A stretch of DNA of 64,000 nucleotides, from assembly GCA_902728285.1 (NCBI GenBank), contig CACVBU010000237.1:124001-188000 (forward strand). Direction: 5' to 3'. Below, in pieces: positions 10,961-20,897 of the stretch. The notes beneath the pieces are model-generated. The model saw only the letters and a program-made list of their open reading frames with translations, had not been told where the DNA came from and ran no database searches. Numbering within the stretch: the stretch's first letter is position 1; every line of letters starts with the position of its first letter. Source of the DNA: Clytia hemisphaerica. Its lineage: Eukaryota > Cnidaria > Hydrozoa > Leptothecata > Clytiidae. Both the position numbers and the translations under genes were made by a program.

Positions 10961-12700
10961 ACAATGTGTTGTGTCATAATGAAGTCTCTCTATTCTTTGA
11001 TTGTGAACAGAGGGACCTTGAATATAGGCACTATGTTGGTTTCAAAATAGTCAAAATAGTCGATCAAGCTCTCCAGGAAACGTTAGATTTTCTCGATATT
11101 AGAGTTTTCGCAGTATATCAATGGTTCAGGTCCTGTTACCTAAGTAAGTAGTAAATTTTTACAACAATCTCACCTCAAAATTGGCTGTTTCATCATGTTT
11201 CGGGATGGGATCATTGGAAAGATAAAGATTTCATATTTGTTAAAAACGAACACACTTCGGTGATCAGAGTTGAAAAGTTTGATTTGAGTTGAGTTTGATG
11301 ATGAGTGCGAGAGAGCAAAACCGTCCAGCCGACCGGACAGGAAGATATTAAATTAGCAAATGATGTTCTTCGGAAAATAATTGTTTATACATTGAATGCT
11401 TACATGTTGTTTTCAGACTTTGATAGACCCAGTTTCGAATTTAACTATGAAGTTTTATAAGTTTTATATATACTTATATTTATAAGAACATCTATGTCAT
11501 CAACTGTCATCGTTTAATCTTTTTGTTTCGTGATAAGTTGTGGATGGTTTTAGTCATTGTTTTTAACATATTGGATATTCGTAATATCCCTCTTTATCAT
11601 AGAGGTTGTGGCTAAAATTCAATGATCGATATTGAGTCACTTGAACTATGACTTTAGTCGGCCATAGTCATATTAATTTTTTCTTGTGATTATGGATATT
11701 ACAACTATCAATTACAGTCGATGTACTTATAATTTGTTGTTAATTTCGAGGGAATTTTCATAATAGATCAAGGCTACTTTTAGTCAGCACCTCTTAAACC
11801 GAGTTTAATTAAATTAGGATTTTGGTTAGCCAAGTATACTTGAAAACTGACTGGTAAACGCTTGGACGTGACGAAAAACAAGACACGTGTGAGGTGGAGG
11901 TTGGCCGTACTTTTCCTTCACAGCAAGTCATTAACTTCACTTGCCCTCAGTTGGTTAAATTTTTACGGTCAACCTTCATGGAGCAGGTTGAAATTCAGCT
12001 GGGCTCCTTGTTCGTTGATGGCTGTCTTTACGGTTCCCGCCAGATCCTAATGCTGTTCATTATTCTTTGCAGTAATGACGTAATGCTTCGATGTCGCAAA
12101 AACACATTTCAATACAGGTTAACTGTATTTACCATATCAAAGAGCAATGTTATTTCAAAGTCTGACCCCAAATCAAAATTGCACTTAAACCATTTCACAC
12201 CATTCGATTTGCTTAGTTTATTAATGAAGTTCGAGTGCCATCGAAAAAGCTAAATTCGTCCGTGCTTGAATGAATGATTTTGTCTATTGAATCGTATCAC
12301 GGTTGGTCTTGTTTATTTTTTATTAATTTATAAATCATCTAAGGCGAGGTTAAATTGATTAGTTCTTTTCCAGGTAACGCTACAAAATAGAACATAAGAA
12401 GATAACTTCGTGCCTGAATAATGGTTCTGATTCTGTCTTGTTTTACATCCCGATTTTTAATATCCCAACCTATTAACATTCAAGATTACAAGCCTATTTT
12501 TTAGTCCTTTTTTAACCGATTTTTAAGTGCCAAAAACGACGTTTCAAAACCTTGTGATCTGCTTATTTGCTCATATGTGAAATGCAAGTTTACCAGCCTA
12601 TTTTTTAGCTTGCGAAAACCAATTTTTTGGATTGAAAGGACTTAGTTCATAAGCTTATTTCTTCATTTTTCTTCATTGTACGTTTGTATATTTTTTCATT
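10961..12700. other. Gene-free AT-rich stretch
   Basis: No domain, splice structure or repeat pair stands out. The 119-codon frame at 11894-12253 has no recognisable feature. Minus-strand sequence at 10.98-11.15 kb could be more of the integrase-type remnant (NSNIEK...) but is too damaged to assign. Confidence 0.45.
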
Positions 12701-12990
12701 GTTTACCACGGTAAATTTATGCAACAAAAAAGAAATAAGTAAGCAATGGAACTACGAATAATTACGACCGTAAAATTATGAAAAAGACTAACTTACATAT
12801 TGTTCATAATGAGAGTGAAAGTAAATCCTAACACCCTAACAGAGAGTGAAAGTAAAGAATACACAAGAAACATTTTTGCTCTCAGTTTTAACAATCATAA
12901 TCGAATATAGGAATTTCTTTCTTAAAAGTAAACAAGAAGCCCAGAGGGCATGAAGGCCCAGCGAATAAGAATATGAACTGAACAAGACTT

Positions 12991-13061
12991 GAATAGCAGA
13001 GGGGATTTGAACCTGGAGTCCCTAATACAAGTTATAGACGCCTTAGACCATTCGGCTATCT
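12991..13061 (-). tRNA. tRNA-like (pseudo-tRNA or SINE head)
   Basis: On the minus strand, GATAGCCGAATGGTCTAAGG has the look of an A box and D arm, and about 35 bases later GGTTCAAATCC is a good B box, followed by CTGCTATTC which could pair with the 5' end. The layout resembles a leucine- or serine-type tRNA, but the T stem does not pair properly and no clean anticodon arm is visible. A degenerate tRNA or a tRNA-derived SINE is more likely than a working tRNA. Confidence 0.35.
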
Positions 13062-13607
13062 CTTTTTTACAACAACGAGAAATAATTCATAATATTTAAT
13101 CTTATATACAGATGTTAGTTTTTTTCCTAACACGTGAACAACTGAACTGTTCACATGATATAGACGATGTTATCGTCCGTTACAGTGATAGTAAAGGCGG
13201 GAAAAAATGGCGGTATGGCGTTATGGCGGTATACGGAAAAAAATCGGCGGGAGAGTTTCGAAGAAACGACTGGCAACTCTACCGACTGTTAACTCTTTTC
13301 GGCAAAAAGCCCGTTTGCGAATTCTCTTCGGCTTTGGGCTTTTTTCTTAGATAGTGATTCGTCTTAGACTATAACATAGTCTACACATGATAGAGAAATG
13401 TAAAAACAACTTTTTTTTTAAAAGAACATCTTCCTAAAGAGAAGAAGGTTTGTTACGGTTATTTCTGTGTAAATCACATTGTTTTTCTTAAAACGTTCTA
13501 CGTCTGTTATATTCTTATAGTTTTAATAGTTAATTGTATTTTCTCCTTTTATGTTTTTAACCAATAAAGACGATTTCAATTGTTTTTTATTCTGTCAATC
13601 ATGTTCT

Positions 13608-14137
13608 TAGCCTGGATATCCAGGCTGTAAATTATTTCACAGTCTAGTTTTAGATATTTTATGTTCTGATTTACAGCCTGGTCTCCCTAGAGCGATTTGC
13701 ATTCTCATATGAGAATGCAGTCCGCTTGCTTGCGCTCACTTCGCTAAAACCGTAAGGGCCAATCTACATGGTGTTGAGCAATTCTAAAGCAAAAATAGGA
13801 TAGTCCTCCAGCTGCTAGTGAAGATAGGGCTTTCTGTTACACGAAAACATGAAAAAGAAGAAAACAGAGGCAAGTTCATTTTCCAAGAAAACATGGTTGG
13901 TCATGATAATGCATGCAAACTTTTTTATGGACTTTGGGTGTAATCTTAATTGTTTTTAATAGTTTTAGATCTTGTAAGACTGCTTTTTATTAATTTCTGT
14001 TTTGCTGCCCTGGGTTGGCTAGGAAACATGGGTTTTCACTTTCATTCTCTAGGGAGACCAAGCTCTATAATTTAAGAACTTTGTATGTTGAGGTAAATTT
14101 TGTTTTTTCTTAAATTTTGAGCTTGGATATCCAGGCT
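13608..14137. mobile_element. MITE with palindromic ends and 10-bp duplication
   Basis: ATCATGTTCT occurs at 13598-13607 and 14138-14147. Just inside each copy is AGCCTGGATATCCAGGCT or a one-base variant, itself an 18-bp palindrome. An inner inverted pair (GCCTGGTCTCCCTAGAG at 13677, CTCTAGGGAGACCAAGC near 14047) and a 20-bp palindrome GCATTCTCATATGAGAATGC near 13699 add further structure. The 9-10-bp duplication suggests a Mutator-like element. It is nested in the insertion that broke the MULE-type MITE. Confidence 0.65.
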
Positions 14138-14785
14138 ATCATGTTCTAAGAGCCAATCAAATCCTTCACAATATGTACTAGCCTGTGCTGTGCTTGAAAA
14201 CGCGTACCGCCTAGTAAATTGTTACACACTGACACCAGGCAGAATGCTAATGAAAGGCCCAGTACGCTAAAGCTAGCTGGGCCAATGAAAGAATGGCGAA
14301 CAATATGTTTTGAGGACCGTAATGTACGAAGCAAAAAAACAGGTGCTCTATTATGAGAAAGAATTTTCTTTCGGTAAACAATTCCCCTTATATTTGTTGA
14401 TTCAAGTTATGAAAAAGAGAGCAAGTACAGAAGGTGAATGCATGTGGCTTCTTTAAATATAATTTGTTTAACCTTGCATAAATGATATTTTCAAAGATAA
14501 TTAAGTTTCAGCGAATGAAAGTTAGTAAATTACCTAAATATTTTATCATGATTAGCATAATTACACATGAATTAACATATTTTATGCACGGATCGCGAAT
14601 CGTGCATCGTAAATCGTTAGATCGTGCATCTTAAATTACACCAACCCTTAACCTTGTGGTGGAATTTAACAAGCTTACTTTTGAAACTTGTGAAAACAAT
14701 TTTTACATTGCAAATACTAAATTCACAAATTTGCCATAGCAAAGAATAAAACATACACAGGATTTGCAAAATCCCAAATCAGACC

Positions 14786-15129
14786 AGGACCCTGCCGACG
14801 CACCGGACTTAACGAACACCGGACACGCGAAAGTCCGGTGTAAAATGAGAATTTTTTTTACCACCGGACAATCTCTACACCGGATTAAGGAAGTCGGATG
14901 TCCGGTGTTGGAGAAGGATATTTTTTTCCACCGGACAATCAAAACACCGCACATGACCAGTCCGGTACGTCCGGTGTTTTTAATTTTTTGTTTCGTAAAT
15001 GTCCGGCGTCCAAAATTCCCTGTATGCAACACCGGACTGACACCGTCAGTCATTGCGTCAGGTGTAGCGAAAGGATACTTTTGCCACCGGACAAATACAC
15101 CGGACAGTCCGGTGCGTCGGCAGGGTCCT
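14786..15129. mobile_element. hAT-type MITE with 24-bp perfect ends
   Basis: ATCAGACC lies at 14778-14785 and 15130-15137. Between them the first and last 24 bp are perfect inverted repeats beginning AGGACCCTGCCGACGCACCG. ACACCGGAC and its complement recur many times inside. Duplication length supports hAT. The frames of 159 and 166 codons across it are by-products of the G+C-rich repeats. Perfect ends suggest a young insertion. Confidence 0.9.
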
Positions 15130-15137
15130 ATCAGACC

Positions 15138-16248
15138 AAAGAAAATGTTTTTGGGGTCGGAAATAGACTTTCCCAAACTTGGTGTCAGAATGGTTATTAC
15201 CAATACTATTTTACATTGTGATTGTCAATATCCCAAGTTATGATATATACAATTAACAAACTTGTGAAATTGAATTTTACAACCTATTTTTCTCAAGCGT
15301 GTGAAAATTCATTTTATCATTGTGAAAGTCAAATTTACGATGACTTTGTGAAAAGAAAGTCTCAATGTGAAATAATAAAACCCAATGTTCACAATATCCC
15401 AAACTTTATTTCACAAACTAAATTTTGAAAATCCGATTTTTAAGGCTCGGAAACGACGTTTCACAAACTTGTGATCTGCTATTTTTTTTCCTATGTATGT
15501 TATGTATTCTATCTTAGTTTTCTCAGTCATTTTCTTTTTCGTTCTTTCCCGTGCGGGTGGTTACACGTCATTTCGGACTTTAGATGTCGAACCGGGTTCT
15601 AGGCCTACTTTTTGAAAATTTGTGTTTTTTTTAACTTGTCGTTTGTCGTTTGTATTGTTCTTGTCTCTTTGAACTTGTTTGTTTTGTCTGTTTCTTAACC
15701 CCTTTTTTGTTTCTTTGTATTTCTGTGCGAGTTTTTGTTTATTTTTCTATGTTTGTTAGTTTGTTTGGACTGCGGGTCGGTTCAGGGTTATGGAATCTGG
15801 GGGAGGCTGAGTGTTGGACATCCTTAAAACATGTTTAAAGCCGCTGCATCTGTCACTAGTCGGGGACTCCAGATTGCATTTGTTGAGTTTTTGAGTGGTT
15901 TTTGGTGTTTGTGTTTATGTGATTGCTGTGTTTGTGTTTCTGCTTGGCTTTTGAAACTTTATGTCTATTGGTTTGTTGGTTCTTTTTCGCCTAAAATTCC
16001 CATTTCTTGACAGAATGTGTGATTGCCCTTACGGAACTTCCACGCGTTTTAAATGCATCAAATTTTTCATTGAAATTTGAGTTTAATTGCAATTTAAATG
16101 TAGTGAAACCTGGGCCTGGACAAAAATGTTAAACGAATTTAAATCGCATTGCTAGAGTAAAAACTTTTCAAATAAAATGCATTATGGAACAGCATACAGT
16201 ATGCACTTTAATTGTATTGAAATAACATTTGAAAAAATAGGATATATA
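15138..16248. other. No gene; AT-rich repeat DNA
   Basis: 15.2-15.5 kb repeats variants of CTTGTGAAAT and TTCACAAACT, which also occur just left of the hAT MITE (14.65-14.75 kb), so the MITE landed in an older repeat. 15.6-15.98 kb is T/G-rich low-complexity sequence. From 16.03 kb onward ATTTAAAATGCA-type words recur on both sides of the next MITE. Confidence 0.5.
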
Positions 16249-16676
16249 CCGTGAGTGGTCCTAAATCCGACAGCCCTGCCTAAATCCGATGGGGTATTAC
16301 AAAGATAGAAACTAAAATAACTTTTTGCTGTGACGCAATGAAGATACCAAAGTGTCAACTAAACTGAGAGATTTGATACACTGAACCAATTGAACCAAAA
16401 CATTAATTGCTTCTTAAACAAAACAGAATTTTTTATTACAAAATTGTTAACGTTTTAAACACGAGCAACGGATTCAGAATAATAGAGGTAATTATTTTTA
16501 CAAATCGCGCTTTTTTTATCACATTAATTGACATCTTGACATTTTATACTCATCTTGTTAGATGTTTTGTTTCGAGAGTTCTCCAATATAGTTTATTGAG
16601 AATTTTTCTTCATAGCAGTTATTCGGGGGGGGGGGTCGGATTTAGGCAGGGCTGTCGGATTAAGGACCACTCACGG
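16249..16676. mobile_element. TA-flanked MITE with long inverted ends
   Basis: The left end CCGTGAGTGGTCCTAAATCC and its continuation GACAGCCCTGCCTAAATCCGA are mirrored at the right end, about 40 bp with very few mismatches. TA is on both sides (16247-16248 and 16677-16678). It is 428 bp and non-coding, inserted in ATTTAAAATGCA-rich sequence. TA targeting suggests a Tc1/mariner-related family. Confidence 0.8.
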
Positions 16677-17001
16677 TAATTCATTAGGATTTCATTTAAA
16701 ATGCATTTACTTTTTTGAACAATTTTATAATTTTTAGATACTTCACAATTACAAATACATTTTTAACTTGAAAAAGAGAATTGAGGAAAATTATAAATAC
16801 ATTTTTAATGAACGGCGTCAAAATTAAAATGCACTTTAAATAGGGGACAAGATTTCAAATGAATTGAAAATCCAAATTTAAAATGCCTTTTCAATATCCG
16901 AAATATTTCTTACAGGAAAGATTTTTCATAAGAATTGAGAATTTGTAATGCATTATTTTTCTTTTCTTTGTAAGAATACCACTACCAGTATTCGGGTCCT
17001 T

Positions 17002-17245
17002 CCCAGTGGGCACGAGACGTTTTTGAGACGTCGATCTTATATCGTTTTTGCGTCATTGGTGCCGTCGTAGGAATAACTACGTCTCTAGAGACGTAGTTTT
17101 CCCCGACGCCGGTGTGCAGTTCGTATTTATGACGTTATTGAGATGTCGATAAACAATACGTCCCGAAGGGATCTTTATGCTGACGTATTTAAGACCGCCT
17201 CTGTTGAGACGTCGACGTAGGGGACGTTGTAAAGACGTATTAGAA
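17002..17245 (+). repeat. Left subterminal GACGTC repeats, outer element
   Basis: After the terminal CCCAGTGGGCACGAG come two GACGTC copies, an ACGTCTCTAGAGACGT palindrome near 17080 and several GACGTA/GACGTT variants in both orientations. Subterminal repeats of this kind are binding sites for element-encoded proteins in CACTA transposons. Confidence 0.6.
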
Positions 17246-17821
17246 ACGTGGTATTACAAAATGAAAAGTTTAGAGAAACTTTAGCTTTTTCGATGAATTT
17301 GTTTTGCTTTTCGGCAAATATGTATAGTTTTGACTAGATGATATTCCATTTTTTACTTGTCTCTTTAACATTCTTATTAATAAGCAAAGGAAAATTAGTT
17401 CAAAGCCAAATATTTCATGTCAAAATAACGTCATGTTCTATTATCAAAGACATGAATCTGACCTCTGGTATGTTACTAAAATTAGGGGTCAACAAATTCC
17501 TTGTTTTTTGCGGATGTTTCCGTTATCTTGATTTACAAAAATTGCATGTCAAAAAGTTCAAAATTTCCTTAAGTCCGGAGAGGGATTTATTGACCAGGGA
17601 TAGTTTTTTCTTGTCGGAAACCTCATACTGTTTGCAATTTGATGGCATTTGAAAATTGCTCATAAGAAGTTCAATTTCAATTATTTTTCTATTCTACAGT
17701 GCTATTATATTAATTCAAGAAAAGTAGTGTGTGAAATACAAAGGGAGGAAAGCTATTTTGAGAAGGAAAGTAAATGTTATTAGAATACATCAAAATACTT
17801 TCTATAAATCTATAAAAAACT

Positions 17822-18125
17822 ACACATTTTTTTATAAGCAACCGAGTTGCTAAGGGCTTAGGGCTCAAAATCGCCCAAAAAATAGGCAACTTGCAACCCT
17901 GAGGCCTCAAATCCAAATTAGCAACTTTTTTCCTCAGCAATAAAAAATAATTTTGACACAATTTTGAACGAAAACCTTGAAAATTTTTGGAAATGCCTCT
18001 ACTACCCATTCAAAATTGAAAAATTTTTAAGCAACTTTACAAGCAACTTTGGGCCTGAATTTCGAAAAACCCTTAGCAACTCAAGGCCTGACCCGAAAAA
18101 TGAAGTTGCTTATAAAAAAATGTGT
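17822..18125. mobile_element. MITE ending ACACATTTTTTTATAAGC
   Basis: The 21 bp at 17822-17842 (ACACATTTTTTTATAAGCAA...) are perfectly inverted at 18105-18125. AGCAACT / AGTTGC words recur throughout the 304 bp. No duplication is clear and no gene is present. Confidence 0.7.
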
Positions 18126-18232
18126 AAATAAATTAACATGTTCATGAAAAGGTTCTGCAAATAATATGAAATAATCTGTAGATGAATAAAATCCAATAAT
18201 ACATAAATCTATCTTTTTATTCAAGTAAGGTG

Positions 18233-18304
18233 AACCAGGTTGTCCACTTTTCGCGGACATCCCTTCAGCTAGTAACTGCACAATCGCGCAAAACTAGACA
18301 AGTG
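18233..18304 (-). repeat. Structured 72-mer, copy 1
   Basis: This block matches 18678-18749 at all but a handful of the 72 positions, while flanking DNA is unrelated. On the minus strand it contains TGTCCGC-GAAAA-GTGGACA, a 7-bp stem with a GAAAA loop. It ends at CACTTGTCTAG on the 5' side. It could be a small RNA gene duplicated in place or the conserved part of a SINE. I do not recognise a known RNA family. Confidence 0.55.
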
Positions 18305-18677
18305 TACTGATACATAAAACGAGAAAACCATTAAATTATGTACTTTTCAGTCAAGTTAATGCCTGCGCTATGCTTGCTTGACATTGACATTAGAGGAAAT
18401 AATTTTATGCCTGAAATTGAGTACTTATTTCTTTGATTTTTCACTAAAGGTGTCCAAGAAATGCGTTTAAGAGTCAAAACGAAATGAAGTGGAGAACGAA
18501 CAAAACTATACTATATTGCAAAGTATTTGCCGGAAACTACTGATCCCTATTTAATAACAATATTTTTATAGATATATAGGAATAGGAGTATAAATGTCGG
18601 TCTATTATAAATTTGGTATTGACAATAATCAGTAGTATTTCGATCAAAAGAAAAAAGAGGGGATTGTGACCAATCGT

Positions 18678-18749
18678 AACCAGGCTGTCCACTTTTCGCG
18701 GACATCCCTTCAGCCGGTAACTGCACCATCGCGCAAAACTAGACAAGTG
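18678..18749 (-). repeat. Structured 72-mer, copy 2
   Basis: Second copy of the block at 18233-18304 in the same orientation 445 bp away. The hairpin is unchanged between the copies, and the differences lie outside it (for example GTGCAGTTACCGGCT against GTGCAGTTACTAGCT). Confidence 0.55.
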
Positions 18750-18947
18750 CTTTGATTTATCACACACTTTGATTAAAACTCAGCTGTGAGACACTACTTT
18801 CAAAAACGTAAAGGCAACTAAATAAACTGTCTTAAAACTAGAGGTTTTCTGCATCAAATTATTTCAATCATTTTTCACGTTAAAATATTCAGCAAACGTT
18901 CCCAATAAAACAAGAATTATTTAAGCCCAAAGATAAAAAAACACAAG

Positions 18948-19990
18948 TCATTGATTGAAGCCAATTTTATGCTTCAATAAGCAGATTCGTTTGATTGTTT
19001 CTGGTATACCGGGTCGCCCTTCAGGTGAAATGCTTTGTAAATCGTGAGCAATGAGAGATAACTTTTCATTTTTAGTTGAATTACTTATCAATCCAATATT
19101 GTATCCAAGAGAGTAAATATCACTCTTAATTGATTGGGTAGAATTCGGGACATTGCGAAGTTCATGGGCAAGATGAATATGCCTTTGGTTATATAATTTT
19201 TGCTTATCACTCCCAGATTTAATATCATACACTACTGGATCTTCATCAAACACGCCTTACCAAAATCAATGATTTTTAAGTACTTTCGATCACGAATAAG
19301 GATGTTGTTTGGGTGAAGGTCATTATGCAACACTCCTTTATTGTGAATGTATCGCATGGCCAAGCACAAGTCCAATACAAGATCAAGCCACTGAATATTC
19401 AAATCTTGACGGAGAAGCTCTCTGAGTGTAGGACTTGGGACTGTTTCGTTACCGATGAATTCCAATAAAATAATGTTAGGGCTAACCCATCCAAAGAGGA
19501 GGGGGAGATTTTTGTGTCCATTCAAGAGTGACAAAAGCTTTGCTTCTACAAACGTTTCAAGTCGAGTATCCCTTCCAATATTTCCTTCACTGCAACTGAT
19601 TGCTGAAAGTTTGGAAGCTTTCCAATTTTAAGACTACCATATGCACCACTTCCAATAGTTCCAGGTAGAATTTGCAGTTCTCTTTTGTTGAACTCTGTGA
19701 CAGAAACTCTTAACGTTTGATTGATGGCTGATGCCTTACTACGAGATCGATCCAAAACTGACTTCGGCAAACTATATCGTGGTGTGACTGGGATGGGTAG
19801 CTTACGAGTTGCTGATCTCAACGCTATGGTCAATAAAGCTTTTTCACTTTCAAGCTTTCTGATTTTCTTGTCTTTATCAAATTGTTCTTCCAGCTTTTGG
19901 TCATAAAGTCTGCGTTTCTTTGATTTGCTTTTGCAACTCTTCTTCTTATTCCTCCGCCGTTTTCCTTCATCTGACCGGGTGTGTGTAGAC
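18948..19990 (-). pseudogene. Frameshifted protein kinase-like gene
   Basis: Three minus-strand frames together make a kinase domain. A basic, Lys/Arg-rich N-terminus leads to a glycine loop (IGSGAYGS) and VAVKEI; after a frame change near 19570 follow FVEAKLLSLLNGHKNL, a catalytic loop HNDLHPNNIL and IDFGKA; after a second frame change near 19245 come YNQRHIHLAHELR and SDIYSLGYNIG in the C-lobe. Invariant Lys, Asp and DFG residues are present; HND replaces the usual HRD. A good splice acceptor (CTCTTGCCAG) precedes 19990, so an upstream exon existed. The nested transposon inserted 320 bp upstream, which may have cut it off. Similar kinases occur in expanded families in cnidarians and sponges. 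Two shifts argue against function. Confidence 0.7.
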
Positions 19991-20310
19991 CTGGCAAGAG
20001 AATGAACAAAAAAATTATTAAATTGTGATTCCTGTATACAACGAGGCACAAGATCCTATATTTAAGGACAGTTTTTGATCAGTGGATCTTTGCGAGATCG
20101 AAAAAAACTGTTCTAGTGAGTGGAAGTATAGATATCTGTTGTGTTTTTAGTCCTTATAATATAGCGTAATCGCGTACCTCATTGGAACCGGCAATGTTTG
20201 AAAAAGTTGAATGTGCATTTCTCTTGGGTAAATTCACATTTTGTTAATTTTTCAGAAGCAGTTCAACCCCTCCTAGTATAATAACTGATACCTTTAAAAA
20301 AGCGCATTAC

Positions 20311-20545
20311 CCCAGTGGACACGAGATGTCTTGTTGGACATCCGATCAGACGCCTGGCCAGGCGTCTTGAAGATGTCGGGAAATGAAAATCTTTTTAGAC
20401 GTCTCATTGAAGCTATTTGTGAGAGGTAAGGTTGAAGGATGTCTCGTGAGATGTCCATGCAGATATCATTTATTGGAGTGGAATCAGTAAAATACAGCCT
20501 ACACGACGTTGAAGAGATGTCTTACAGTTGAATGATTCGACGTGC
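20311..20545. repeat. Subterminal repeats, 3' side of the inner element
   Basis: GATGTC, GACGTC and GACATC words recur in both directions after the terminal repeat, with inverted pairs such as AGACGCCTGGCCAGGCGTCT. Confidence 0.6.
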
Positions 20546-20897
20546 TTTATTGGAAGAAATTTTGGCTGATGGCTCAAAACGATTTTTAAGAGGCAATTTA
20601 ATTTGGCGGACGATGGGTTTTAAGGTGAAAATGTTAAGAAAACCTCCTTTTATGACCAAAATACATAGTGAAAAATCGAGCAACACTTGAGAAAAATTAA
20701 TTTTTACGGGTATTCATTTTGGCGGATGGTGAAAAAAAAAGAAATTTTGGCGGTAACTTACTTATATGTAGGTTATAATTTTCAAGCACGAATTTTTTTC
20801 CTCGATAAATTGTTCTAATTTCTTAATAGTAGGTAGGTAGGATATGAAAAGAATGAATTTCATTTTCTTTTATACACTTTTATTTCATTATAATAAG

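Larger units (their letters stand above)
12701..14647. mobile_element. Partial MULE-type MITE, broken by a 1.35-kb insertion
   Basis: 12701-12930 and about 14290-14647 match the left-middle and right parts of the intact element at 54204-54992, including the final block ending CACCAACCC. The outer left inverted repeat (about 150 bp in the intact copy) is missing. Between the two halves about 1.35 kb of unrelated DNA has been inserted, which includes a tRNA-like segment and another MITE. Match quality is high, with small indels. Confidence 0.7.
17246..18947. other. Non-coding arm of the outer element
   Basis: Between the left subterminal repeats and the kinase pseudogene I see only the MITE at 17822-18125 and the duplicated structured 72-mer. 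The 104-codon frame at 17338-17652 starts like a signal peptide (MIFHFLLVSLTFLLISKG) but has no other support. Confidence 0.4.

Noticed and set aside
14703..15243. Overlapping frames of 107-166 codons on both strands
   Set aside because: They read through the G+C-rich inverted repeats of a hAT MITE and have no family resemblance.
18233..18749. U4 snRNA or spliced-leader gene
   Set aside because: Only the first 20 bases resemble U4; later conserved parts and an Sm site are not visible, and no donor-like leader structure is evident.
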